A stretch of 64,000 bases of DNA from GCA-2683825 sp965662355. GTDB taxonomy: Bacteria; Planctomycetota; UBA1135; GCA-002686595. The notes beneath the pieces were generated by a model that searched no databases, was not told where the DNA came from, and saw nothing but the letters and a program-made list of their open reading frames with translations. The position numbers were made by a program, and so were the translations under genes. Positions 42,180 to 51,739 of the stretch are shown in pieces; the first letter of the stretch is position 1, and each line of letters starts with the position of its first letter. The stretch lies in assembly GCA_965662355.1 (NCBI GenBank), contig CBFIHP010000007.1:218859-282858 (forward strand), read 5' to 3'.

Positions 42180-44645
42180 CTACCCCGCTGACAAGATCGC
42201 GCGGAAGAGCAGCTGGAACGTGCCGTGGGACCAGCCGCGGTATTGGGGGCGGAAGCCGAAAAGGTGGACCTGGCCTTTGCCGTGGTGCATGCGCATCCAG
42301 GCTGCCTTGCCGGCGATGGCATCGGGGTTGCGAATCCAACCCGAGAGCAAGACGCGGCTCGGGGCGTAGCGGAGGAGCACCTCGCCTGCCTCCTCGTTCT
42401 TCTTGGCGTCTGCCTCTTCGAATTCCCAGGCGACCGAGCGCGAGAAAAAGAGTGCCATCGACTCCGGCAATCCCGCGAGAAGCTCGTGATCCTCAGGCAC
42501 CGCGCGCAGGACGCTGCCGGGGCACGAGAAGTTGGCGGCATCATCGCCACGCGTGACGTTCTTCAGGGGGAAGTCGAACAGATCGACGGCCCAGGAAGCG
42601 CTGCTGCCGATACAGATGAGCGTTCCACCGGCGCGCACGAAGTCGTCGAGCGCTGCGGTTCCCTCGGGCTCCAGCCCGCGTGTGTATTCCGGTGGCACGC
42701 TGCCGGGCGAGCGGCCGGCGTCCATGGAGCGCCCGGAGATGCTCGCGATCACGAGCACGTCCAGGAAGTCGTGCAACGAACCCGCACGAATCATCTCGTT
42801 GCGCACCGAGGTGTACGGCACGTCGAAGGTGTCGAGCACATAGCGCGCCCAGCCCTCGTCCATGCTGCCCGCCCACGGTGAATAGAGTCCGACCCGCGGT
42901 AGCGTCTCGAAGCGCTGCCCGGGAGTTTCCGACCCGGGCTCGAGCACCTGTAGCTTGCCAGCCTCGGTGAGCTCGACTTGCTGGCCGGCGCCCAGCCATT
43001 CGATGCTCTTGCGCCAAGCATCGGAGTCGCGACTGTCCAGCTCGGTAGCGGTGCTCTGACCGGAAAAGCCCGCCATGGCCACGGAAGGGGCATCCGCCGG
43101 TCGCGTACGCACGTCCAGCTCGCCCATGACCTCGACCCGGCGCACGCCCATGAGCAAGGGCAGACTCCAGCCGGCGACGTCGTACGGCGGATCGCCGTCG
43201 GGGTAGCGCTGGACTTCGAAGAGGTCTTTGACGTGCTGGCCGTAGGGCTGGTCACGGCGAATGACGATCGAACCTGCCGGCCACGGGCGGCCATCCGCCT
43301 TGAACTCCTCGCGAGCGACTCCGAGCTCGACCCCGGAGAGAAGCAGCGTGTCCAGCAAACGTCGCACGGCCCCAAGGTCGCGATTGTCGGAGGGCAGAAT
43401 CCAACCGCGCGGCGCGCCGCCCGAGGTCAGGTCGCTCCCCGCATCGATCGAGCGCTCCGACGCCTCGAGGGAATTCTTCAGCCAGAGCTTCGGCTCTCTG
43501 GAGATGCTGCCCACGACCGAGCGTCCGAAGGCGTGCTCGTAGTCGATGATGTCGCGAATACGCCACCACCCGCCCGGCCAGGGACTCGGGAAGCGGTTCG
43601 ACGGGGCATAGCCGTTGATCCCGCGCGGAGCGGACAGTTGCGACTTCGGCAGGAAGACCGGCGAGGCGACGTTCACCGAGGCCGCTTCGGTCAAGAGCCC
43701 GATGATGTTGTGACGCACGGGAACGTTGCGATTGCCTCCGTTCCACCACATGTCGTAGGTCACGCCCGTCGAGACGCCCGTGTACCCCTCCCGCGTCATG
43801 TCGAACATCGCGCGCGTTCCCAGCTGGCCGATGCCGGAGATGATCCCGGGATCAAGGTTCGGGTTCAACGGATCCCGGAAGGGCGGCACGAAGAAGCGTT
43901 CTCGCGAGCGACCCTGTTGATGCACATCCCAGTACACCTGTGGACGCCACTCTGAATACAGAAGCCGCGTCACGATTCGCGTTTCATTCTGCGAGAGCAT
44001 GAACCAGTCGCGGTTGTTGTCGTGCCCCGAGTAGTACTGATAGAGCTTCAAGAGCCCACTGGCCTCGTAGGGTGTTCCGACCGTCTCGCGATACCACGAA
44101 ACGACGTGGTCGAGCCCGTCGGGGTTGAGGCACGGCGCGATCAGACAGACCATCTCCTCGCGCGCGGACTTGTAGGGTTCCTCCTCACTCGTGGCCAGGA
44201 GGTGGGCGAACTCCATTCCGAATTGCGGTGCCGCTGTCTCGGTCGAGTGCATGCCGATCGAGATGAAGAGAATCGGCTTCGCCCTCGCGATCAACGCTTG
44301 CTTGTCCTCCGAATCGAGCCCCCGCGGGTCGGCGATGAGCCGGGCGGATTCACGCAGGCTCTCGAGGTTCGCCAGGTTGCTTGCGCTCGAGATGACCGCG
44401 AGCAGAAAGTCGCGCCCCTCGGTGGTCTCGCCGACTCTCTCGACGAGAACGCGCGAGCTCTCGCGACCTAATCGCTGGAAGTAGCCCGAGACCTCCTTCC
44501 AGTCCGCGAGCTCAAAGTCCTGCCCAACGGGGCGCCCCAGGTGCCCCGCGGGTGTCATGACCTCTTGCCCGGTGTTCGGAGCAGGCAGGGTCGAGCAGGA
44601 AGCGAGAAGGGAAACGAAGGGGGTGGCAAAGAGCCTGATCAGCAC
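42180..44645 (-). CDS. M14-family zinc carboxypeptidase, lipoprotein
   Basis: The 821-residue protein is read from GTG 44645, preceded by GGAGGA with 7-nt spacing; an ATG 15 nt earlier overlaps that ribosome-binding site. The N-terminus ends in the lipobox LLASC, so it should be an outer-envelope lipoprotein. The peptidase_M14 domain has the zinc ligands of GMHSTETAA (HxxE) and DVHQQG, the NPDG substrate segment and HDNNRDWF. The remaining ~500 residues include a second alpha/beta domain of unknown role. The substrate is probably peptide or peptidoglycan; its preference cannot be read from sequence. Confidence 0.88.
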   Translation of the reverse strand: MLIRLFATPFVSLLASCSTLPAPNTGQEVMTPAGHLGRPVGQDFELADWKEVSGYFQRLGRESSRVLVERVGETTEGRDFLLAVISSASNLANLESLRESARLIADPRGLDSEDKQALIARAKPILFISIGMHSTETAAPQFGMEFAHLLATSEEEPYKSAREEMVCLIAPCLNPDGLDHVVSWYRETVGTPYEASGLLKLYQYYSGHDNNRDWFMLSQNETRIVTRLLYSEWRPQVYWDVHQQGRSRERFFVPPFRDPLNPNLDPGIISGIGQLGTRAMFDMTREGYTGVSTGVTYDMWWNGGNRNVPVRHNIIGLLTEAASVNVASPVFLPKSQLSAPRGINGYAPSNRFPSPWPGGWWRIRDIIDYEHAFGRSVVGSISREPKLWLKNSLEASERSIDAGSDLTSGGAPRGWILPSDNRDLGAVRRLLDTLLLSGVELGVAREEFKADGRPWPAGSIVIRRDQPYGQHVKDLFEVQRYPDGDPPYDVAGWSLPLLMGVRRVEVMGELDVRTRPADAPSVAMAGFSGQSTATELDSRDSDAWRKSIEWLGAGQQVELTEAGKLQVLEPGSETPGQRFETLPRVGLYSPWAGSMDEGWARYVLDTFDVPYTSVRNEMIRAGSLHDFLDVLVIASISGRSMDAGRSPGSVPPEYTRGLEPEGTAALDDFVRAGGTLICIGSSASWAVDLFDFPLKNVTRGDDAANFSCPGSVLRAVPEDHELLAGLPESMALFFSRSVAWEFEEADAKKNEEAGEVLLRYAPSRVLLSGWIRNPDAIAGKAAWMRMHHGKGQVHLFGFRPQYRGWSHGTFQLLFRAILSAG

Positions 44646-44720
44646 GCGGGATTCCTCCATCCTCGGGATGTGGCTGTTCGTGAGGCGGAATCCTAGCCGA
44701 ACACCCCTGCTTGGGTCACG

Positions 44721-45443
44721 TCATGCGCCCGCAGCCTTCTTGCGCCGGCTGCTCGCACGCAAGTTGAGAAGCTCGACCAGGATGGAAAAGCCCATGGCGA
44801 AGTAGATGTAAGCGCGGGACACGTGCACGCCGAAGCTCTCGGCGACGAGAAAGACACCGACCAGAAGGAGAAACGAGAGCGCAAGCATCTTCACCGTCGG
44901 GTGGCGTTCGATGAACCCCGAGACCGCCTTCGCACTGAAGATCATGAAACCGAGCGCGATAACGATCGCGGCGACCATGACGGGGACCTCGTCCACCATG
45001 CCGACGGCGGTGATGACCGAATCCAACGAAAAGACGATGTCGAGGACCAGGATCTGCAACAGCACCGAACCGAAGGTCGCCACCTTTGTCTCGCGGTCTC
45101 CGTGGCTTCCTTCCATCTCGTTGTGGATCTCGTGGGTCGCCTTGCCCAAGAGAAACAAACCGCCCGCCAGCAAGATCAGGTCACGCCCCGAAAAGTCCTG
45201 ATCGAGCACGGTGAAGAGGGTCGCTTCCAGACGCATGATCCAGCTGAGCGAGAGCAGCAACCCTACCCGCCCAAACAGCGCGAGCAGGAGTCCCAAGACG
45301 CGCGCTCGATTCTGCTGCTCGCTGGGGAGTTTGGACGCGAGGATCGAGATGAAGACGATGTTGTCGATGCCGAGGACGATCTCGAGGGCGGTCAAACTCG
45401 CGAGGGCGATCCAGGCGTGGGGGTCGGTCAACCAGTCCAACAC
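44721..45443 (-). CDS. TerC-family membrane protein
   Basis: The 240-residue protein has seven hydrophobic helices and the TerC signatures ALEIVLGIDNIVFISILA and LDIVFSLDSVITAVGM, each with the paired Asp residues thought to bind metal, plus FLIFSAK-type and VEFGVHV-like regions near the end. TerC relatives export Mn2+ or load it onto extracytoplasmic proteins. The start is GTG 45443. The upstream leader shows no recognisable yybP-ykoY manganese riboswitch. Confidence 0.92.
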   Translation of the reverse strand: MLDWLTDPHAWIALASLTALEIVLGIDNIVFISILASKLPSEQQNRARVLGLLLALFGRVGLLLSLSWIMRLEATLFTVLDQDFSGRDLILLAGGLFLLGKATHEIHNEMEGSHGDRETKVATFGSVLLQILVLDIVFSLDSVITAVGMVDEVPVMVAAIVIALGFMIFSAKAVSGFIERHPTVKMLALSFLLLVGVFLVAESFGVHVSRAYIYFAMGFSILVELLNLRASSRRKKAAGA

Positions 45444-45566
45444 GGAACTCCAGTGGGATGGAAACGGAGCGACGAGCGTGCTTCGAGGGCCCGTCGGGAA
45501 TGCAGCTCGTACACCGTCCCGCCCCCTTCGTTCAAGGAGATTGGGGCTTTCCCTGTTCCGACGGCC

Positions 45567-45583
45567 CAGGAGCTTGGCTCCTG
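45567..45583 (-). other. Hairpin after the RND transporter gene
   Basis: CAGGAGC and GCTCCTG form a perfect 7-bp stem with a TTG loop, 6 bp beyond the RND stop codon. There is no T-run on the minus strand, so it is at best a weak or Rho-assisted terminator. Confidence 0.4.
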
Positions 45584-45588
45584 ATGGC

Positions 45589-48500
45589 TCAAGACACCGG
45601 TACGGGCATCGGATCCGCCGGCACGGCTGCCTTGCCCAACGTTTCGCGGACGTCCTCGCCCAGGGAGAGCAGAACCGGCACGAGGAACAGCGTGAAGAGT
45701 GTCGAGAAGAAGAGCCCCCCGACGATCACCGCACCCAGCCCCTGGTACAGCTCGGCTCCGGCACCTCCCCCGAAGGCCAGGGGCAGCATGCCCATGACCG
45801 TGGTCGAGACGCTCATGAGAATCGGCCGCAACCGGGTTCGCGTCGCTTCGGCCAGGGCCTGACGCCGTGCCATTCCCTCGACCTGGAAGTTGTTCGTCTG
45901 GTGCACGATCAGGATCGCGTTGTTGACGACCAACCCCGCGAGGATGATGAAGCCCAGCATCGAGATGACGTCGAAAGCCGCCGCGCCGGGGGCCAGCTCG
46001 GACGCGAGACGAATCCCGACCAGTCCTCCCGACAAGGCGAGCGGAACCGTGACGAGGATCACGAAGGGCGAGAGCCAGCTTCGGAAGAGAGCCACGAGCA
46101 AGAGGTAGATCACGAGCACCGACAGCCCGAAGCCCGAAGACAGTACTGTCAAGGTCGTGCGCAAGGCATCGGCCGAGCCGCCGACACGCAAGCTGTACGC
46201 CGGGCCCAGGCCCCCGAGAATGGCCGGAAAGAGGTCATTCTCGACGCGCTCGACGACCTCCTCGAGTGGCGCGCCGGTTGCAATGTTCACGGTCAAGAGC
46301 GCGTTGCGTTGGCGCTCGAGACGACGGATCGACTGGGGCCCAACGGTACGCTCGACACGAGCCACGTCGCCCAGGGAAACGACCTTGCCGGAGCGCGTCA
46401 TGAAGCGCACCGCGGCCAGGTCTTCATGGGATTGGATGCTCGACTGCGGAGCGATGACGTTCAGATCGACCTCGCGCCCACCGTCGATCATCTCGGTGAT
46501 CCGCCGCCCCGCGACCACGGCCTCGACGATGCGCCCCACCTCCGCCACGTCCAGATCGAGGTCCTTGGCGCGCACCTCGTCGACGATGATGCGGAGCTCG
46601 GGCTGTCCACTGACGAGCGAGCTGCGCACGCTGGTGACGCCCGGCATGCTGCGCAATGCTTCCTCGAGCTCGCGCGCACTGCCCTCTAGCCGCGCCAGAT
46701 CCGGTCCAGACAATTCGACCTCGAACTGCTTGCCCGGATTCTCGAAGAGCGATGAACGGATTGGAACGATGAAACGAAAGCCCGCCGTCGTGAAGGCCGG
46801 CCCGAACATGCGTTGATGGAAATCCGCCAACGTCTCCCCGTCGGAGGAGTCCTCCTTCAGGATGACGCCACCACCATTGAAGCCACCCGCAACCGAGAAC
46901 ATGCGTTCTGTTTCCGGCTGGGACAGCAGCCATCGTTCAAACGGCCGGTAGTTGTCAGCGATAGCCTCGGGACGTGTCCCGGGGATCGGATCGCAAAAGA
47001 ACATGACCAGGTTTCGATTGCCGGTCGGCAGGTATTCCGCGGGCGGCGCCAGCTTGAAACTGGCCAGGGCCAGGGCGGCGACGAACGTGCAGAAACCAAT
47101 CTTCGTTAGCACGGAACCAGGTTGATTGCCCTCGAGGGTGACGCAAAAACGCTCGTAGAGACGTTCGAGAAGACCGTGCCGGCGCTTTGGGGCCTGGCTT
47201 TTTTCTCCGAAGAGCAGCGTCGAAAGCACCGGAACGACCGTCAACGCAACGAGCAGCGAAAAACCGACCGCGGCCGAGATCGCGATGGCGATGTCCATGA
47301 AGAGCTGGCTGGCCTCGTCCGCTTCCAAAAGGATCGGCACGAAGACGGCGATGGTGGTCAAGGTCGAGGCCAGAACACCGCCCCACACCTCGCGCCCACC
47401 GTCCACCGCGGCGCGAATCCGGCCCTTGCCCATCTCCAGGTGGCGGAAGATGTTCTCGAGCACAACCACCGCGTTGTCGACGACCATACCGCTGGCAAAT
47501 GCGAGTCCCGCGAGGCTGATGACGTTCAGCGTGCGGTCGGCGGCCGAAAGCACGAAGAACACCGACGCCAGGGAGATAGGAATCGTGACGGCGGCGATGA
47601 TCACGGACTTGAAACTGCGCAGGAAGAAGAGCAGTACGAACGTCGCCAGCACCGCACCAAAGGCGAGGTTTTGGCGCACGAAGCCCATCGCCTGATGGAT
47701 GTACGTCGTCTCCTTGTAGACGGAGTACAGCTCGATATCGAGATTGCGCCTGCGGAAGTCCTGGTTGATCTCCTCGATGGACTCGTCGATGGCCGCGATC
47801 AACTCGACGACGTTCGCGCCTGCCTGACGGCGCACGCCCATGCCCACGGACTCGATGCCGTTCATGTGAACGAAGCCCGCCTTCTCGCGATAACCGTCGA
47901 CAATCGTGGAGACATCGGTGAGCCGCACGGAGCCGGCCGCGAGCTCCTTGACGATGATGTCGCCCAGGTCCTCGGCTTTCAAAGCGCGTCCAACGGTACG
48001 CACGATCGGTCGGCGGCTCGACGTTTCGATCGTTCCACCGCGGACGTTCAGATTGGCGCCCCGAATCGACGCAAAAACCTCGTCGAAACTCACTCCGCGA
48101 GCTACGAGCAGCTCGGGGTCGACACGGATCTGGACCTCGCGTCCGGAACCGCCGACGACGAACAAGGACGACACGCCGGGTACGCGCTCGATGCGAGCCT
48201 CGACCTCGTCCTCGATGGTGCGCCGCAAGCGGTTCACGTCGTAGTTCGAGCGCACCATGATCCAGTTCACAACCTCGTTGTCGCGCGCACTGGAGATGGC
48301 GACGACGGGTTCGTCGGCTTCCTCGGGAAGCCGTGGAACCTGGTTCAGCTTGTTGATGACATCGACGATGCCGGCCCGGGTGTCGAACCCGTAGTCGAAC
48401 TCGAGCAGGATCGAGCTACCGCCCTGGGCGGAGGTGCTGGTCATCTCCGCAAGGCCTTCGACGTTCTGCAAAACCTCTTCGAGTTCGCGCGTGACCTGCT

Positions 48501-48681
48501 CCTCGACCTCCTGGGCACTCGCGCCGCGGAAGCTCGTGCTGATGCTGATGCGCGGAAGATCGACCGTGGGCTTCAGCTGGACCGGGATCCGCTGGAAGGC
48601 CAGGATGCTGAAGAGCGATACGAGGATGACGCCCACCGCAACCGTGTACGGGCGCGAAACGGCGGCGTGAATGGGGTTCAT
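45589..48681 (-). CDS. RND efflux pump, inner-membrane permease
   Basis: The 1030-residue protein has the RND layout: a first helix after MNPIHAAVSRPYTVAVGVIL, a large periplasmic loop, the TM4 region (FASGMVVDNAVVVLENIF), a second large loop, and a C-terminal set of helices (ISMLGFIILAGLVVNNAILI). The first half has the pore/porter pattern of hydrophobe-amphiphile efflux pumps. TM4 reads D-N where AcrB has D-D. The substrate is unknown. The start overlaps the stop of the adaptor gene by 4 bp. No TolC-like outer-membrane factor lies in the cluster. Confidence 0.92.
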   Translation of the reverse strand: MNPIHAAVSRPYTVAVGVILVSLFSILAFQRIPVQLKPTVDLPRISISTSFRGASAQEVEEQVTRELEEVLQNVEGLAEMTSTSAQGGSSILLEFDYGFDTRAGIVDVINKLNQVPRLPEEADEPVVAISSARDNEVVNWIMVRSNYDVNRLRRTIEDEVEARIERVPGVSSLFVVGGSGREVQIRVDPELLVARGVSFDEVFASIRGANLNVRGGTIETSSRRPIVRTVGRALKAEDLGDIIVKELAAGSVRLTDVSTIVDGYREKAGFVHMNGIESVGMGVRRQAGANVVELIAAIDESIEEINQDFRRRNLDIELYSVYKETTYIHQAMGFVRQNLAFGAVLATFVLLFFLRSFKSVIIAAVTIPISLASVFFVLSAADRTLNVISLAGLAFASGMVVDNAVVVLENIFRHLEMGKGRIRAAVDGGREVWGGVLASTLTTIAVFVPILLEADEASQLFMDIAIAISAAVGFSLLVALTVVPVLSTLLFGEKSQAPKRRHGLLERLYERFCVTLEGNQPGSVLTKIGFCTFVAALALASFKLAPPAEYLPTGNRNLVMFFCDPIPGTRPEAIADNYRPFERWLLSQPETERMFSVAGGFNGGGVILKEDSSDGETLADFHQRMFGPAFTTAGFRFIVPIRSSLFENPGKQFEVELSGPDLARLEGSARELEEALRSMPGVTSVRSSLVSGQPELRIIVDEVRAKDLDLDVAEVGRIVEAVVAGRRITEMIDGGREVDLNVIAPQSSIQSHEDLAAVRFMTRSGKVVSLGDVARVERTVGPQSIRRLERQRNALLTVNIATGAPLEEVVERVENDLFPAILGGLGPAYSLRVGGSADALRTTLTVLSSGFGLSVLVIYLLLVALFRSWLSPFVILVTVPLALSGGLVGIRLASELAPGAAAFDVISMLGFIILAGLVVNNAILIVHQTNNFQVEGMARRQALAEATRTRLRPILMSVSTTVMGMLPLAFGGGAGAELYQGLGAVIVGGLFFSTLFTLFLVPVLLSLGEDVRETLGKAAVPADPMPVPVS

Positions 48682-50042
48682 TCGTTGGCACCCTCGCCTG
48701 CTTGCGGAACGTCATCTTCGGCGTCTCCATGCCCGGGCTCGGCACCCGGCTCGCCCCGCGGCAACAGCGGCGCTCCCGGAAAGGCGTTGTCGGCCCCGAC
48801 CAGGCACACGGCGTCACCAGATGCCAGTGAAAGCCCCAGGGGTTCGATCGCGCACTTGGCATTCGACTCTGCCAGGATGCGCACCGGAACGAACTCGGCC
48901 ACCATGGACGGTCTTCCATCCTCGGACGGCGTTTCTCTTGCGCGCACCAGATAGAGACCGCGGTCCGAAGCCATCAGCGCATCGCTAGCAACGCACAGTA
49001 CGTCTTTCAGCGGTTCGAAGAAGATCTCGGCGTTACAGAAGAGACCCGGTTGGAGCCTCGCTCTGCGGCCTTCCTCTCTGCTGAGCCGCACAATGGCGCG
49101 AAAGCTGCGCGCCTCTTCGTCCGCTGCCTGGATCGTCGCATCCAGCTGGGTTTCGATGGCCCGGCTCTCGTCACCGGGAACGCTGAGCCGCACACGGCCA
49201 CCGTCCGCCAGGCGCGGTGCGTATCGGCCGGGGATCTCGAGGTGCACCTCGAGATTCTCGACGTCGACCAGCTCGAAGACGCCTTCACCACTGGAGACGA
49301 AGCCGCCCACCGAGACCAGGCGCTTGACGATGGCGCCAGACCACGGAGCGATCAGGCGGGTCTTTTCGAGGTTGTGCTCGGCCGTGGCCACGCGCGCCCT
49401 GGCTTCATCGACGCGGGCGTGGGCGATGGCGAGATCCTCGATGCGGGTGCCAGCCTCCACCTGAGCGTGGGCTTCCTGGGCCGCCGTGCGGCGCTTGTCC
49501 GCAGCGAGATACTGCATGCGCAGTACGTCGATTTCCGCTTCCGACAGGATGCGCTCCCTCAGGAGTTCCTCGCCGCGCTTGACCTCCAGCTGAGCGAGAT
49601 CGGCCTCGGCCCTCGCCGCGTCCAGGACGGCCAGCATGCGTCGCTTCTCTTCCTCGCGGGCGCCTGCCTCGAGCAACTCCAGTTCGCGACCGGCGAGCTT
49701 CAACGCCGCCTGGGCCGCACGCAGTTCGTAACGCTCATCGCCAGAGGACAGCTGGGCCAGGAGAGTCCCACCCTCAACCGATTGGGCCTCGTTCACCTCG
49801 AGGCGCTCGACGAGTCCGGCCGTTTCGAACGCGAGCACCGCTCGTCGTGCGCCGCGGACGCTGCCGGAAAGGGCGGCGCTGGGCTGCATGGTGCCGCGCT
49901 CGACGTGGGTCAGGGTCACGGGCAGAACGAAGCGGAACGCGCTGTCGGCTTCGGCTGCCAACGGTGCGGGCCGTTGCAGCCACCAAAAAGACACCAGAAG
50001 GGCCACTATGCCCAGGGTTGCGGAAATCCAGCCTCGTCTCAT
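48678..50042 (-). CDS. RND-associated periplasmic adaptor (MFP/HlyD type)
   Basis: The 454-residue protein has an N-terminal signal or anchor helix (ATLGIVALLVSFWWL), then the first half of a lipoyl-like domain (GLVERLEVNEAQSVEGGTLL). A long alpha-helical hairpin spans about residues 110-205 (Glu/Ala/Arg-rich). The second lipoyl half is IAPWSGAIVKRLVSVGGFV, and a beta-barrel follows. It should bridge the RND permease to an outer-membrane channel. The C-terminal 40 residues are acidic and probably disordered. It is coupled by an ATGA overlap to the permease gene. Confidence 0.92.
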   Translation of the reverse strand: MRRGWISATLGIVALLVSFWWLQRPAPLAAEADSAFRFVLPVTLTHVERGTMQPSAALSGSVRGARRAVLAFETAGLVERLEVNEAQSVEGGTLLAQLSSGDERYELRAAQAALKLAGRELELLEAGAREEEKRRMLAVLDAARAEADLAQLEVKRGEELLRERILSEAEIDVLRMQYLAADKRRTAAQEAHAQVEAGTRIEDLAIAHARVDEARARVATAEHNLEKTRLIAPWSGAIVKRLVSVGGFVSSGEGVFELVDVENLEVHLEIPGRYAPRLADGGRVRLSVPGDESRAIETQLDATIQAADEEARSFRAIVRLSREEGRRARLQPGLFCNAEIFFEPLKDVLCVASDALMASDRGLYLVRARETPSEDGRPSMVAEFVPVRILAESNAKCAIEPLGLSLASGDAVCLVGADNAFPGAPLLPRGEPGAEPGHGDAEDDVPQAGEGANE

Positions 50043-50193
50043 TCTCTCTTAGTCCTTCTCCTCTGAGTCCTCCTTCGGGGAGGGATACACGCTGACATAC
50101 TCTCTCTGCCAGTCGGCATGGAATAGATCATCTTCGATCCCCCTCAGGAAGTGCGTCAAGAGAGCCGCGGAACCTGAACCTCGAACCCGGTTC

Positions 50194-51723
50194 TTACGTC
50201 CTCAGGCGGTGCTTCGCGATCTTGCCCGAGCCCGTCTTGGGCAGGCGCTCCCGGAACTCGACCGAACGCGGCGCTTTGTAGCGTGCGATGCGTGCCCGAC
50301 AGAACTCGATCAGTTCGGCTTCCCCGAGGCGCGTCCCGGGACGCAGGGCGCATACGGCGTGAACACACTCACCGAAACGCTCGTCGGGACGTCCGATGAC
50401 CGCCGCCTCGAGCACGGCTGGATGCTCGAAGAGCACGCTCTCGACCTCGGTCGAATAGACGTTCTCGCCGCCGGTCAGGATCACGTCCTTCTTGCGATCG
50501 ACGATGTTGAGATAGCCGTGGGCATCGACCACGGCCAGATCACCGGTGTGGAGCCAATCGTCGCGGAAGGCAGCCCGGGTTTCCTCGGGACGCTGCCAGT
50601 AGCCGGGTGTCACGGTCGCGCCGCGCGCGCGGATCTCGCCCACCGTCACATCGTCGGCGGGGACCCGCTCGCCCGCCTCTGTGACCACTTCCAGCTCGAC
50701 CGCTGCAAAGGGACGCCCCGTGCGCGCCACGAAGGCCAGGCGTTCCTGCTCCGGCAATCTCTCGAGCTCGGGCGTCAGGAGGCCGAGGGTCAGAAAAGGG
50801 CTCGTCTCCGTCATGCCATAGGTTTGCACGTACGTGCAGGCAAAGGTATCGATCACGCGCTTCACCAGGGCCGGCGCGATCGGCGCGCCGCCCGAGAGGA
50901 TCATGCGCAGGCTCGATGGGTCGAACTCGTGCACATGGGGATCGGCAAGCATCGCGGCCAGCATCGTTGGAACCAGGTTCGTGCGTGTGACGTGTTGCAC
51001 CTCGATCTGTGTGAGAGCCTCGCGAGCGTCGAATCGACCTGGAAGCACATGCGCCCCACCCACATCGGTGATGGCGAAGCAGGCCCAGGCATCGGCCAGA
51101 TGGAACATGGGCGCGAAATGCCCCCAGCGATCCTCCGCGTCCAGCCCCAGCTCGAGAACGCTCGCCCGCGCGTGCGTGACGACGTTCTTGTGCGTCAGCA
51201 TGACCCCTTTCGAACGCCCGGTCGTGCCGCTCGTGTAATAGAGGTGCGCGAGATCATCCGGGGCACAGGCCGCCGGAGTCGAGGCGTGGATGGCTCCTTG
51301 CTCGGGCGGCGCCTCGGCGAGTTGCTCCCACTCGAGCGACGGCCCCGCGAACGACGCCTCTCCAAGGTCGGCGAAACAGGGCTCCCACACGAGCAGACTC
51401 GGCTGACAATCCTCGAGGATATCGCGCAGCTCGCGCGGACTGAGTCGGTAGTTCAGCGGCACGAGCACCGCCCCAGACCAGGCCGCCGCGAAGTACGCCT
51501 CGAGAAACGCAGGGGTGTTTTCACCGAGGTAGGCCACGCGCTCCCCCCGAGTCACGCCACGCTCGCGCCAATCGCCAGCTCGGGCGAGAACTCGTCTGTG
51601 GAGCGCTGCGTAGGTGCAGCTCTCCTCTTTACCGATTACGGCCAGGCGCTCGGGAAACCGCGAGCAGGCCTCCTCGAAGAGACTCCCCAGGGTAGCCGGT
51701 CGCGTGGAGTCCGGACTCGCCAT
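50194..51723 (-). CDS. AMP-dependent acyl-CoA synthetase/ligase
   Basis: The 509-residue protein carries the ANL-superfamily P-loop YYTSGTTGRSKGVMLTHKN, the A5/A8 region YGMTETSPF, GEIRARGATVTPGYW, the A8 hinge motif (HTGDLAVVDAHGYLNIVDR) and the C-terminal catalytic lysine in KTGSGKIAKHRL. It activates a carboxylate as acyl-AMP and transfers it to CoA. The substrate chain length cannot be inferred. It lies 16 bp downstream of the PKD-protein gene and 151 bp upstream of the RND adaptor gene, on the same strand. Confidence 0.9.
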   Translation of the reverse strand: MASPDSTRPATLGSLFEEACSRFPERLAVIGKEESCTYAALHRRVLARAGDWRERGVTRGERVAYLGENTPAFLEAYFAAAWSGAVLVPLNYRLSPRELRDILEDCQPSLLVWEPCFADLGEASFAGPSLEWEQLAEAPPEQGAIHASTPAACAPDDLAHLYYTSGTTGRSKGVMLTHKNVVTHARASVLELGLDAEDRWGHFAPMFHLADAWACFAITDVGGAHVLPGRFDAREALTQIEVQHVTRTNLVPTMLAAMLADPHVHEFDPSSLRMILSGGAPIAPALVKRVIDTFACTYVQTYGMTETSPFLTLGLLTPELERLPEQERLAFVARTGRPFAAVELEVVTEAGERVPADDVTVGEIRARGATVTPGYWQRPEETRAAFRDDWLHTGDLAVVDAHGYLNIVDRKKDVILTGGENVYSTEVESVLFEHPAVLEAAVIGRPDERFGECVHAVCALRPGTRLGEAELIEFCRARIARYKAPRSVEFRERLPKTGSGKIAKHRLRT

Positions 51724-51739
51724 GGCGGGCTCCGCTGCT

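Noticed and set aside
45444..45588. Manganese (yybP-ykoY) riboswitch upstream of terC
   Set aside because: No conserved loops or pairing of that class could be found in the leader, only a simple hairpin after the RND stop.
47122..48954. Plus-strand open frame of 610 codons
   Set aside because: It is antisense to the RND permease and adaptor genes and shows no family motif.
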